A DNA stretch of 21,198 nt from DATGQT01 sp035304085 (GCA_035304085.1 DATGQT010000345.1:1-21198), one strand, 5' to 3'; numbered from the stretch's first letter, positions 1-6,861 are shown. The notes: generated by a model not told the origin, from the sequence alone. Translations and numbers: made by a program.

Positions 1-54
1 TAAACCGGCGTACTCCGACTAGGGGTACCGAGGGTTCGAATCCCTCCCTCTCCG
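1..54 (+). tRNA. tRNA-Ser (probably GCT anticodon), 3' part only
   Basis: The 5' half lies outside the window. The visible part starts at the last anticodon base and runs through the anticodon 3' stem. A class II long variable arm follows, with a perfect 7-bp stem including one G-T pair (GTACTCC/GGGGTAC, loop GACTA). Then come the T arm (GAGGG, loop TTCGAAT, CCCTC) and the acceptor strand CCTCTCC with discriminator G at 54. A long variable arm plus discriminator G identifies tRNA-Ser. If the anticodon stem is ACCGG, the anticodon ends in T, which among serine anticodons fits GCT. The 3' CCA is not encoded (CCC follows), so it would be added by CCA-adding enzyme. Confidence 0.9.
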
Positions 55-57
55 CCC

Positions 58-90
58 CGAGCCCCGATGCCGTCCCGGCGTTGGGGCTCG
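58..90 (+). terminator. Hairpin terminator behind the tRNA
   Basis: Arms CGAGCCCCGATGCCG and CGGCGTTGGGGCTCG pair over 15 positions, two of them G-T, around a TCC loop. The hairpin starts four bases after the tRNA discriminator base. No T-tract follows, so this is an intrinsic-type hairpin without the usual poly-U, or an RNA-processing and stabilising structure. The fold is certain from complementarity. The terminator role is inferred from position. Confidence 0.6.
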
Positions 91-139
91 CGCGTTCGGG
101 AGGGGCCGCCTCGGTGTCGAGGCAGGCCGTGCCGGAAAA

Positions 140-346
140 TCACCGGAGTCGTGGATCATGCGCCGCCTTCGCCGCCAGCCGGAGGCGCCCCCCCGGCACG
201 ACGGCCACCTCGCCCGTGTCGAAGACGACGAGCGCGTTCCGGTTGCGCCCGCGCACGACACGGCCGTCCGCGTGCCGGACGGGGGCGCACGGGCGCCCGG
301 CGAGGTCGGGCCGTGAGAGGCGATCGCCGAGGAAGACGTAGCGCAT
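140..346 (-). CDS. Small hypothetical protein, 68 aa
   Basis: The frame begins with ATG and encodes MRYVFLGDRLSRPDLAGRPC followed by a compact, charged, proline- and glycine-containing domain. An LVVFDTGEVAVVPGGRLR segment looks like paired beta-strands. There is no signal peptide, membrane segment or cysteine pair, so it is probably a small cytoplasmic beta-rich protein. It is transcribed divergently from the MarC-family gene, with a 55-base gap. No Shine-Dalgarno sequence is visible, which is common in this lineage. I do not recognise a named family. The amino-acid composition looks like a real protein rather than the Arg/Pro/Ala-rich noise of the other frames here. Confidence 0.6.
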   Translation of the reverse strand: MRYVFLGDRLSRPDLAGRPCAPVRHADGRVVRGRNRNALVVFDTGEVAVVPGGRLRLAAKAAHDPRLR

Positions 347-401
347 GGGGCACGGACGGGGACGGCGGGCGTACGCTTCTCCCTCGAATCCGGTGCCGCC
401 G

Positions 402-986
402 ATGACGCTCGTCTCCGCCTTCGTGCTCCTCTTCCTCGTGATGGACCCGTTCGGCAACATCCCGATGTTCGCGGCGACGCTGGCGCCGGTCCCGCCCGGG
501 CGGCGGCGCCGTGTGCTCGTCCGCGAGCTGGGCATCGCGCTGGGCCTGCTCGTGCTGTTCCTCTTCGCCGGGCCGGCCGTGCTCCGCACGCTCGGCATCT
601 CGGAGCCGTCACTCTCCATCGCAGGCGGGATCATCCTGTTCCTGATCGCGCTGCGGATGATCTTCCCCTCGCACGGGACGCTCGCCGAGGACGTCGAGGG
701 CGAGCCGTTCATCGTGCCGCTGGCGATCCCGTTCGTGGCCGGGCCGAGCGCGCTGGCCGCCGTCATGCTCATCATGAGCGCGGACCCGGCGCGGTGGCCG
801 ACGTGGCTCGGCGCGCTGCTGCTCGCCTGGGGCACGACGGCCGTCATCCTGCTCCTGGCGAACCGCCTCGGCCGGTTCTTCGGGCGGCGCGGGCTGATCG
901 CGGTGGAGCGGCTGATGGGGATGATCCTCACGGCCGTAGCCGTGGAGATGTTTCTGCGCGGGCTCGGCGCGACGCTGGGCGGCTGA
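402..986 (+). CDS. MarC-family integral membrane protein, 194 aa
   Basis: The protein is almost entirely hydrophobic, with about six predicted membrane segments. It carries the two diagnostic MarC-family stretches: VMDPFGNIPMF near residues 13-23 and EPFIVPLAIPFVAGPSALA near residues 103-121. Length matches the family (about 200 residues). MarC/YhgN proteins are inner-membrane proteins once linked to multiple antibiotic resistance, but their substrate is not established, so no transport role is assigned. The ATG at 402 is chosen because it starts directly at the first membrane segment. The frame is open further upstream, but that part is Arg-rich and not family-like. The gene stands alone: the gene to its left is divergent and the one to its right convergent. 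Confidence 0.9.
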   Translation: MTLVSAFVLLFLVMDPFGNIPMFAATLAPVPPGRRRRVLVRELGIALGLLVLFLFAGPAVLRTLGISEPSLSIAGGIILFLIALRMIFPSHGTLAEDVEGEPFIVPLAIPFVAGPSALAAVMLIMSADPARWPTWLGALLLAWGTTAVILLLANRLGRFFGRRGLIAVERLMGMILTAVAVEMFLRGLGATLGG

Positions 987-1077
987 GGCCGGTCGAAGAG
1001 CCCCGGTCTACCTTCGTGGCGCCCCCGCGCGCACCATGCGTCGTCTCCCCGAGGCCGTCGAGGTGGCGTTGCTTTCC

Positions 1078-1099
1078 CCGGACTGAGCCTCAGCTCCGG
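1078..1099. terminator. Inverted repeat between convergent genes, possible bidirectional terminator
   Basis: CCGGACTGAG on the left is mirrored by CTCAGCTCCGG on the right, with one extra C. The repeat spans the stop codon of the oxidoreductase gene on the minus strand. It sits between convergent transcripts from the MarC-family side and the oxidoreductase side. There is no T-tract on either strand, so terminator function is inferred from location only. Confidence 0.35.
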
Positions 1100-2421
1100 A
1101 TGCGCGGCGTCCCGAAGTGCGTGTCCATCGCGATCCCGCAGCTCTTGAGGAATGCCGTCGGCAGCTCCCCGCCGACGAAGATGAACACGTCGTCGTTCTC
1201 GATGGTGTGCTCGGTACCCTCGGCGTCGGCGTAGGAGACGGTTCCGTCGCCGATGGCGGTGAGGTTGGTGGCCCACAGCGGCTCGATCGTCCCGGCCTCG
1301 ACGGCGGCGTCGAAGCGCTCCCGGTTGCGCGGCTTCACGCGGGCGAGGGCGGCCTTGCGGTACGAGAGGCGGACGGCCGTGCCCGGCTGGCCGGCCAGCA
1401 GGAGGGCCGCTTCGACGGCGGAATCGCCGCCGCCGACGACGGTGACCCTCCGGCCGGCGAAGTGCTCGGGCTCCATGAGGTTGTAGTAGACGCCGTCGCC
1501 GCCCTCGCCGGGGATGCCCAGCTTGCGCGGCGTGCCGCGCCGCCCGATGGCGAGGACCACGCGCAGGGCGCGGACGGAACCCTTCGGCGTCTCGACGACG
1601 AAGCCCTCGCCGTCCGGCGCCGGGTGGATGGCCTCGACCGAGACGCCCGTCTCGACCTCGATGCCCGTCCGGTCCACCATGTCCGCCCAGGTGTCGATGA
1701 GCTCCTCCTTGCGGACCTCGTTGAAGCCGAGGCGGCCGTAGCCGGGCACGTCGAAGTGATGCGTCATGACGAGCTTGCGGCGGGGGTAGCGGCGGACGGT
1801 CCCGCCGAGGTCGGGCTCCTTCTCGAACGTCACGTACCGGAGCCCGCGCTCCTTCGCGTTGACCGTCGCCGAGAGCCCGGCCGGGCCGGCGCCGACGATC
1901 ACGACGTCGAGGGCGTCCGCCGGCACCGGGCGCTTCTCCTTCGCGATGCCCTCGACGCACTGCCGCGCCTGCTCGAACGCGTTCTTGACGAGGCCCATCC
2001 CGCCGAGCTCGCCGACGATGTAGAGGCCGGGCACGTTCGTCTCGTAGTTCTCCCGGATCCGCGGCAGCTCGACGCCCCGCTGGGCCGTCCCGAAGACGAG
2101 CGTGATGGCGCCGGTGGGGCAGGCCCGCTCGCAGCGGCCGTGGCCGACGCAGCGCGCGGGCGCGATGGCCTTCGCCTGCATCCCCACGAGGGCGAGGACG
2201 TCGCCCTCGGGGCAGACGTCGACGCAGGCGCCGCAGCCGGCGCACAGGCCGGGGTCCACGACGGGGTGGAGCGTCTGCGGCTCGTGGAGGCCGTACGCGA
2301 TGGCCTTCGCCTCGGCCTCGGCCGCCCGCCGCTCGACGCGCCGCCGCCGCAGCACCGACGGCACCATCAGCGTGCCGGCCAGCACGACGGCGACGATCCA
2401 GATGATGAGCAGCTCGGTCAA
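1090..2421 (-). CDS. Membrane-anchored 4Fe-4S / FAD-dependent NAD(P) oxidoreductase, 443 aa
   Basis: An N-terminal membrane anchor (residues about 4-24) is followed by a ferredoxin-like domain with C60-x2-C63-x2-C66-x3-C70-P. A second motif reads C91-x2-H94-x2-C97-x3-C101-P, with His where Cys is usual. A two-dinucleotide-binding (thioredoxin-reductase-like) flavoprotein follows: FAD motif GAGPAG near 177-182 and NAD(P) motif VVGGGDSAVEAA near 328-339. Likely role: passing electrons between NAD(P)H, flavin and iron-sulfur centres at the membrane. As the last gene of the cytochrome string it is a plausible cytoplasmic entry or exit point, but the partner is unknown. The start is uncertain: the only usual start before the anchor is a TTG at 2421 that touches a heptad repeat array, and a GTG at codon 13 is an alternative. 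Confidence 0.85.
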   Translation of the reverse strand: MTELLIIWIVAVVLAGTLMVPSVLRRRRVERRAAEAEAKAIAYGLHEPQTLHPVVDPGLCAGCGACVDVCPEGDVLALVGMQAKAIAPARCVGHGRCERACPTGAITLVFGTAQRGVELPRIRENYETNVPGLYIVGELGGMGLVKNAFEQARQCVEGIAKEKRPVPADALDVVIVGAGPAGLSATVNAKERGLRYVTFEKEPDLGGTVRRYPRRKLVMTHHFDVPGYGRLGFNEVRKEELIDTWADMVDRTGIEVETGVSVEAIHPAPDGEGFVVETPKGSVRALRVVLAIGRRGTPRKLGIPGEGGDGVYYNLMEPEHFAGRRVTVVGGGDSAVEAALLLAGQPGTAVRLSYRKAALARVKPRNRERFDAAVEAGTIEPLWATNLTAIGDGTVSYADAEGTEHTIENDDVFIFVGGELPTAFLKSCGIAMDTHFGTPRIRS

Positions 2422-2450
2422 TTGCGGATTGCGGATTGCGGATTGCGGAT
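2421..2450 (+). repeat. Heptad array ATTGCGG x4, left flank of the four-helix-bundle gene
   Basis: Four perfect tandem copies of ATTGCGG plus two bases. The array abuts the first codon of the oxidoreductase on the minus strand, and occupies the position where its 5' leader should be. It is the inverted counterpart of the array at 2858-2892. Confidence 0.95.
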
Positions 2451-2495
2451 CGACCGCAAGGACGTAGACTGGGCCTGAGGCATAGGGGCCGTTAG

Positions 2496-2858
2496 ATGGA
2501 CCAGAATGAGTTGAAGGCTAGGACGAAGCGCTTCGGGATCGAGGTGCTTCGGTTTTGCTCGTCGCTGCCTCGGACAGACGCCTACCGGGTCGCAGGTCGC
2601 CAGTTGATGAGGGCCGCTACCTCGGTGGGGGCGAACTACCGGGCCGCCTGCCGAGGACGCTCGCGGAGCGAGTTCATCGCCAAGCTCGGCATCGTTGAGG
2701 AGGAGGCCGACGAAGCCCTGTATTGGTTAGAGGTCTTGATGGAGTACGGTGAACGTGACGCCGTTGACGAGGCGCAGTGCAGGATGCTGCATCGTGAGGC
2801 CAGCGAGATCCTCGCCATCGTCGTCAGCTCCATCCGCACCGCGCGACGCAACCGCTAA
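2496..2858 (+). CDS. Four-helix-bundle protein (TIGR02436 / S23 intervening-sequence family), 120 aa
   Basis: The protein is a small all-helical, charged chain. Diagnostic stretches are RQLMRAATSVGANYRAACRG (residues about 36-55), then RSRSEFIAKLGIVEEEADEA and LYWLEVLM, as in proteins encoded in 23S rRNA intervening sequences and free-standing relatives. These form four-helix bundles that oligomerise. The related Avd protein is an accessory of diversity-generating retroelements. Function of the free-standing copies is unknown. Here there is no rRNA, reverse transcriptase or variable repeat nearby. The gene opposes its neighbours and is framed by inverted heptad arrays. Its GC content and codon use are visibly lower and less biased than in flanking genes (for example GTTTTG, TTGAAG and TATTGG codons), which suggests acquisition. 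Start is ATG, with a weak AGGGG 8 bases before it. Confidence 0.9.
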   Translation: MDQNELKARTKRFGIEVLRFCSSLPRTDAYRVAGRQLMRAATSVGANYRAACRGRSRSEFIAKLGIVEEEADEALYWLEVLMEYGERDAVDEAQCRMLHREASEILAIVVSSIRTARRNR

Positions 2859-2892
2859 ATCCGCAATCCGCGTTCCGAAATCCGCAATCCCT
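2858..2892 (-). repeat. Heptad array AATCCGC (five units), right flank of the four-helix-bundle gene
   Basis: The units are AATCCGC, AATCCGC, GTTCCGA, AATCCGC and AATCCCT. The first shares a base with the TAA of the four-helix-bundle gene. The last overlaps the TAG of the barrel gene on the other strand. Read on the minus strand it is the same GCGGATT unit as the array at 2421-2450. Confidence 0.9.
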
Positions 2893-4543
2893 ACAGCCGA
2901 TACCAGAGGGCCGTGTAGAACCGCGTGCTCGAGAGGCGGTCGCCGGAGAGGGCGCTGGCCTGGAGCGTGAGGGCCACGCGCGGCGTGACGGGCACCTGGA
3001 GCAGCGCGTCGAGGCCGTGCGAGACGAGCGCCTCGCCCGCCGTCAGCGGCGACTGCTGGTAGCGGTAGCCGAGGCGGGCGTAGACCTGCCCGAACGAGCG
3101 GTCGAGGCCGGCGCTGCCGTAGACGCCCCGGCGCGGGCCGTCGGCGGCGTCCTGCGTCCACACCGTCGCGTAGGCGCTCAGGCCGACGCCGACGCCGGGC
3201 AGGCGGGGCGTCGAGAGCCCGCCGCTGAACGAGAGCGTGCTCGGAGCGCCCTCCGTCGACGCGCTCGACGCGTCGGCGCGGAGGGTGAGGCCGGACACGG
3301 TGACGGCGCCGCCGCCGCCGACGCGGGTGCTCCGCCCGAGGAGGAGCTGGAGGTCGCCGAGGAGGAGGTAGGGGCGGCGGCTCTGCGCGAAGGCGTGGAG
3401 GCGGACGCCCGGCGCGACGGTCGCCGAGACGCGCCCGCCGAGGCGGGAGAGCACCCAGTCACCGGTTTCGGGGTCCTGGTCCACGAGGAGCTCGGACGAG
3501 AGCGAGAGGCCGCGGGCGTAGGCGGTCTGGAGGGCACCGGCGAACGTCCGCGTCCGCATGCCCTCGGCGCGGGGGAGCACCTGCCCGCCGAGCGCCGTCA
3601 CCTCCACGCGTGCGCCCTGCTCGCTGCCGCCCGTCGGGATCTCGAAGGCGTGGTGGGCGAAGGCCGTGTACTTCGGGAGCTCGCCCGAGGGCGCCTCGTC
3701 GGCGTAGTCCGGCTGGAACCCGGCGGCGACGCCGGCGCCGCGGTCGCGGTCGCCGACGTGGAGGAGGAGGCCGTCCCAGTAGCCGCTGAAGCGGTCGTAG
3801 CGGTTGTGGAACCGGCCGGCGCGGACCTCGAAGGGGAGCGAAGCGCTCCCGAACGCCTTCTCGGCCGAGAGCTGGTAGACGCGGACGTCGGCGGGGCGGT
3901 CGTAGGGGGTGGGGTCCGAGTAGCGGTAAGCCGTGCGGAGGTTGGCGTCGAGGCGGAACCCACCGGGGAGGTTCTCGACGGCGGCGCGGAGGGCGGCGAA
4001 GGGCTGGGCGAACGTGCGGTCGAACGTGGGGCCGTCGTCGGTGGCGCGCGTGCTGGAGGCGAGGCCGTCGACGCCGATCTGGAGGCGGCCCGAGATCGCC
4101 GGCGTCAGCGTCGGGGGACGCGGGCCGGCCGCAGCTTGGGGCTGGTCCAGGATGGAGGGCCGGTCGGGCTCCGCCGGCGGCGCCTCGGCGACGGGCGCCG
4201 GCGTGGGCTCGGGCGCGGGGGCGTCGCGGAGGAGGACGAGGCGGTCGCCGAGCGTGAGCGGGAACGGGTCGCCGGCGAAGGCGACGACGGCGCGGTCGGC
4301 CGTGGCGCTGACGACGCGGAGGTGCCCGAGCGCGCGCTCGTCGCGGAGCGCCGTGAGCGTGTCGCCGGTGGCCAGCCCGGCGTCGGTGCCGGCGTCGAGG
4401 TAGGCGTTCTGGCCGGCGACGTAGGTCACCTGCGCCTCGATGCGGGCGGCCTCCTGTGCCGCGGCCGGCGCCGCGAGCAGGACGAGGAGCAGCACGAGGC
4501 CTGCTACACTCCGCACTCCGCATTCCGCACTCCGCGATCCCAT
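2891..4543 (-). CDS. Predicted outer-membrane beta-barrel of the cytochrome conduit, 550 aa
   Basis: A signal peptide (hydrophobic core about residues 14-27, then AAPAAAQ) precedes a domain of about 75 residues. That domain contains AYLDAGTDAGLATGDTL, an SH3-like turn seen in several envelope proteins. A proline/alanine linker (about 108-145) follows. The remaining 400 residues are alternating polar/hydrophobic strands with many Tyr, Arg and Gly and end in WYRL, as expected for a barrel. There is no heme motif. The start overlaps the stop of the 28-heme cytochrome gene (TGATG), a strong sign of coupled synthesis and a joint complex. By analogy with porin-cytochrome systems it could hold a cytochrome in the outer membrane; this is inference. 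Codons 2-12 are made of a heptad array, so the GTG at codon 10 (4516) may be the ancestral start. Confidence 0.8.
   Translation of the reverse strand: MGSRSAECGVRSVAGLVLLLVLLAAPAAAQEAARIEAQVTYVAGQNAYLDAGTDAGLATGDTLTALRDERALGHLRVVSATADRAVVAFAGDPFPLTLGDRLVLLRDAPAPEPTPAPVAEAPPAEPDRPSILDQPQAAAGPRPPTLTPAISGRLQIGVDGLASSTRATDDGPTFDRTFAQPFAALRAAVENLPGGFRLDANLRTAYRYSDPTPYDRPADVRVYQLSAEKAFGSASLPFEVRAGRFHNRYDRFSGYWDGLLLHVGDRDRGAGVAAGFQPDYADEAPSGELPKYTAFAHHAFEIPTGGSEQGARVEVTALGGQVLPRAEGMRTRTFAGALQTAYARGLSLSSELLVDQDPETGDWVLSRLGGRVSATVAPGVRLHAFAQSRRPYLLLGDLQLLLGRSTRVGGGGAVTVSGLTLRADASSASTEGAPSTLSFSGGLSTPRLPGVGVGLSAYATVWTQDAADGPRRGVYGSAGLDRSFGQVYARLGYRYQQSPLTAGEALVSHGLDALLQVPVTPRVALTLQASALSGDRLSSTRFYTALWYRL
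4507..4541 (-). repeat. Heptad array CACTCCG x4 inside the start of the barrel gene
   Basis: The units CACTCCG, CACTCCG, CATTCCG and CACTCCG are followed by a partial unit. On the minus strand the unit is CGGAGTG/CGGAATG, related to the CGGATTG arrays at 2421 and 2858. It covers the region just after the ATG of the barrel gene and is translated as SAECGVRS. Confidence 0.9.
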
Positions 4544-6861
4544 CAGTCTTCCCCGTCCGGGTGGCAGGAGTAGCAGGCGTTGCTCTCGTACTGGTACCCG
4601 CCCACGTCCTCGTGCGCGTCGTCCATGTCCTCACGGTTGTGCTCGTGGCACGTCAGGCAGGAGAACACGCTGTAGTTGCCGGGCTGGACGTGGCACTGCT
4701 GGCAGCTCGACCACTCGCCCTCGTGCTTGCCCGAGTAGATCGGGAAGTACCGGTCGTGCTCGAACGTGGGGTTGTCCCAGGTGTTGGACTGGTGGCAGTC
4801 GAGGCAGGTCGTCGGGAAGCCGGGGTGGGCGGCCTGGTAGTCGTCCTGGTGGCAGGCGTAGCAGTCGTTCGGCCCGGCCGGATCGAAGAGGGGCTCGAAG
4901 TCGGGGAGGGTGTGGCAGGCCGAGCAGTCGAGGCTCGTGTGGACGCCGACGAGGGGGAAGCCCGTCGCCTGCTGGTGGTCGAACGTCGCGCCCTGGAACG
5001 TCGAGGTGTTGTGGCAGTCGAGGCACGTCGTGGGGAACGACGGGTGCGCCTGCTCGTGGTCGTCCTGGTGGCAGGCGAAGCAGTCGTTCTGGCCCGCCGG
5101 GTCGAAGAGGAGTCCGAAGTCGGGGAGGGTGTGGCAGGCGGCGCAGTCGAGGGAGACGTGGGCGCCGACGAGGTTGAACCCGGTGGCCTGGCCGTGGTCG
5201 AAGGTGGCCGGGAGGAAGGCGCTCGTGGTGTGGCAGTCGAGGCACGTCGTCGGGAAGGCCGGATGCGCCTGCTGGTGGTCGTCCTCGTGGCAGGTGAAGC
5301 AGTCGTCGGGCCCTGCCGGGTCGAAGAGGGGCTCGAAGTCCGGGCCGGTGTGGCAGGCGGCGCAGTCGACGGTGAGGTGGGCGCCGACGAGGGGGAAGCC
5401 CGTGAAGCCGGCGTGGTCGAAGGTGGCGCCCTGGAATGTGGAGACGGAGTGGCAGTCGAGGCAGGTGGTGGGGAAGGCCGGGTGGGCCTCGGCGTGATCG
5501 TCCTCGTGGCAGGTGAGGCAGTCGTCCTGCCCGGCGGGCTCCCAGATGGGCTCCATGTCCGGCCCGACGTGGCAGGCCTCGCAGGGCAGGGCCATGTGGG
5601 CGCCGACGAGGTCGAACCCGCCCGAGATCGCCGCGTGGTCGAAGGTGGCCGGGAGGAAGGCGCTCGTGGTGTGGCAGTCGAGGCACGTCGTCGGGAAGCC
5701 GGGGTGGGCCCGGGCGTGGTCCTCGGCGTGGCACGAGGCGCAGTCGTCGGGTCCGGCGGGGGCGCCCGGGATGGAGAAGCCGGGGCCGCTGTGGCACGTC
5801 TCGCAGGCGACGGCCACGTGGGCGCCGAGGAGGGGGAAGCCCGTCGCGGAGGCGTGGTCGAAGGCCGCGCCGTCCCACGTGTCGAGGGAGTGGCACTGCC
5901 GGCAGTCGGTGGGGAAGCCGGCGCCGGGGTGGTTCACGAGGCTGTTGGCCGTGCCCTCGTAGTCGTCCTGGTGGCAGGCGAAGCAATCGTCCTGGCCGGC
6001 GGGGTGGAAGAGGGGGGCGAGGCTGCCGGGGGCGTGGCAGGCCGAGCACTCGAGGACGGCGTGGGCGCCGAGGAGGGAGAATCCGCCCGAGACCGAAGCG
6101 TGGTCGAAGACGGTGCCGGTGCCGAACGAGAGGGTGTTGTGGCAGGCGTCGCAGGTGGTGGGGAAGCCGGCGGCGGCGTGGTCGACGACGCTGTTGGCCG
6201 TGGCGTGGAAGTCGTCGACGTGGCAGCCGAAGCAGGAGGGGTCGAGTGGGCTGAAGGCGCCGTCGAGGCCCTCGGCGTGGCACGCCTCACAGGCCACCTG
6301 GAGGTGGGAGCCGGTGAGGGGGAAGGCGGTGCCGGCGTGGATCTCGAGGCCCTTCACCAGGTGGAAGTCCTGCGTCGTGTGGCACTGCTGGCAGTCGGCG
6401 CCGAGCTGGCCCTGGTGGACGTCGAGGTGGCAGCTCGCGCAGGCGTCGGGGGTGAGGTCGGGCCGGTCGAAGCGGAGGTCGAAGTGGCACGAGCGGCAGG
6501 CTGCCTGCCGGTGGCGGCCGAGGAGCGGGAAGCCGGTGTCGCCGTCGTGGTCGAAGGCGAGGGGATCGCGGAGGGTGTCCCACCCCTCGGCCGTGTGGCA
6601 GGCCTCGCACGCGATGGCGATGTCGCCGTGGGGGTTGGTGGAAGGGCGAAGGGCGAAGGGCGAAGGGCGAAGAGGGCGGCTGCCGACGAGGCGGAAGAGG
6701 AGGGTCGGGGAGGGGGGAGGAGAGGGAGAGGGGGGGAGAGGGAGAGAGGAGGAGGGCGGCTCAGCGGCCGCAGCAGGACTGAGTAGCACGAGGGCTAGGA
6801 GCGTCGTGGCGAACACGAAGCGCTCTCCCTTTTTCCCTTTCTCCCTTTCTCCCTTTCTCAT
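4543..6861 (-). CDS. Large multiheme c-type cytochrome with 28 CXXCH motifs, 772 aa
   Basis: A signal peptide (FVFATTLLALVLLSPAAAA, about 15-33) is followed by a Pro/Ser-rich linker (about 34-78) and then 28 CXXCH heme c sites, the first at C85. Modules follow the pattern FDHxxxTGFPLxGAHxxxxCxACH, with His residues placed to act as distal ligands. From heme 13 onward the modules form four near-identical three-heme units of 73-74 residues. The C-terminal part (SCQQCH, FSCLTCHEH, ACYSCHPDG) differs and closes the chain. It probably acts as a periplasmic or outer-membrane electron wire. The ATG overlaps the stop of the 23-heme gene (ATGA), and its own stop overlaps the barrel start. An octad array follows the ATG; a GTG at codon 16 (6816) is an alternative start that avoids it. 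A longer reading to about 8800 in this frame is not coding. Confidence 0.93.
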   Translation of the reverse strand: MRKGEREKGKKGERFVFATTLLALVLLSPAAAAEPPSSSLPLPPSPSPPPSPTLLFRLVGSRPLRPSPFALRPSTNPHGDIAIACEACHTAEGWDTLRDPLAFDHDGDTGFPLLGRHRQAACRSCHFDLRFDRPDLTPDACASCHLDVHQGQLGADCQQCHTTQDFHLVKGLEIHAGTAFPLTGSHLQVACEACHAEGLDGAFSPLDPSCFGCHVDDFHATANSVVDHAAAGFPTTCDACHNTLSFGTGTVFDHASVSGGFSLLGAHAVLECSACHAPGSLAPLFHPAGQDDCFACHQDDYEGTANSLVNHPGAGFPTDCRQCHSLDTWDGAAFDHASATGFPLLGAHVAVACETCHSGPGFSIPGAPAGPDDCASCHAEDHARAHPGFPTTCLDCHTTSAFLPATFDHAAISGGFDLVGAHMALPCEACHVGPDMEPIWEPAGQDDCLTCHEDDHAEAHPAFPTTCLDCHSVSTFQGATFDHAGFTGFPLVGAHLTVDCAACHTGPDFEPLFDPAGPDDCFTCHEDDHQQAHPAFPTTCLDCHTTSAFLPATFDHGQATGFNLVGAHVSLDCAACHTLPDFGLLFDPAGQNDCFACHQDDHEQAHPSFPTTCLDCHNTSTFQGATFDHQQATGFPLVGVHTSLDCSACHTLPDFEPLFDPAGPNDCYACHQDDYQAAHPGFPTTCLDCHQSNTWDNPTFEHDRYFPIYSGKHEGEWSSCQQCHVQPGNYSVFSCLTCHEHNREDMDDAHEDVGGYQYESNACYSCHPDGED
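4807..5685 (-). repeat. Four tandem 219-222 bp units coding for three-heme modules
   Basis: Each unit runs from CLDCH to FPTT and holds three CXXCH sites. Unit lengths are 222, 219, 219 and 219 bases. The sequence after CLDCH alternates between a TTSAFLPATFDH type and an STFQGATFDH type, giving an A-B-A-B order. That points to a later duplication of a two-unit (438-441 bp, six-heme) block. Confidence 0.9.
6641..6675 (-). repeat. Heptad array GAAGGGC x4 plus one variant unit, within the cytochrome linker
   Basis: Four perfect GAAGGGC units and a degenerate fifth are translated on the minus strand as LRPSPFALRPS, just before the first heme module of the 28-heme cytochrome. The unit length is not a multiple of three, so gain or loss of one unit would shift the frame. 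Confidence 0.9.
6827..6858 (-). repeat. Octad array CCCTTTCT x4 directly after the start codon of the 28-heme cytochrome
   Basis: Three perfect CCCTTTCT units and one CCCTTTTT variant follow the ATG at 6859-6861 on the minus strand. They encode RKGEREKGKKG. Eight is not a multiple of three, so a one-unit change would put the ATG out of frame with the cytochrome. The array also covers the last base of the preceding gene's stop codon. Confidence 0.92.

Larger units (their letters stand above)
2421..2892. mobile_element. Candidate cassette: four-helix-bundle gene between inverted heptad arrays
   Basis: About 470 bases hold one gene in the opposite direction to the surrounding string. Each side is bounded by a heptad array of the same family in inverted orientation (ATTGCGG left, AATCCGC right). 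The left array touches the start of the oxidoreductase gene and the right array overlaps the stop codon of the barrel gene, so the unit fits exactly between two genes. There is no transposase and no clear target-site duplication. Mobility is inferred from structure only. Confidence 0.35.

Noticed and set aside
1117..2478. Long open frame on the plus strand opposite the oxidoreductase gene (about 450 codons).
   Set aside because: Asp/Val/Leu/Arg-rich antisense shadow caused by high GC. The minus strand holds clear cofactor motifs here.
2496..2858. Possible diversity-generating retroelement because of the Avd-like four-helix-bundle fold.
   Set aside because: No reverse transcriptase, template repeat or variable repeat in the flanks.
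4807..5685. Regularly spaced repeats that might suggest a CRISPR array or satellite.
   Set aside because: Unit length of 219-222 bp, a multiple of three, and intact CXXCH reading frame show protein module duplication.
3017..6786. Two long plus-strand open frames (3017-4573 and 4456-6786) opposite the barrel and 28-heme genes.
   Set aside because: Repetitive Val/Ala/Glu/Gly noise that mirrors the codon pattern of the minus-strand genes; no domain or signal peptide.
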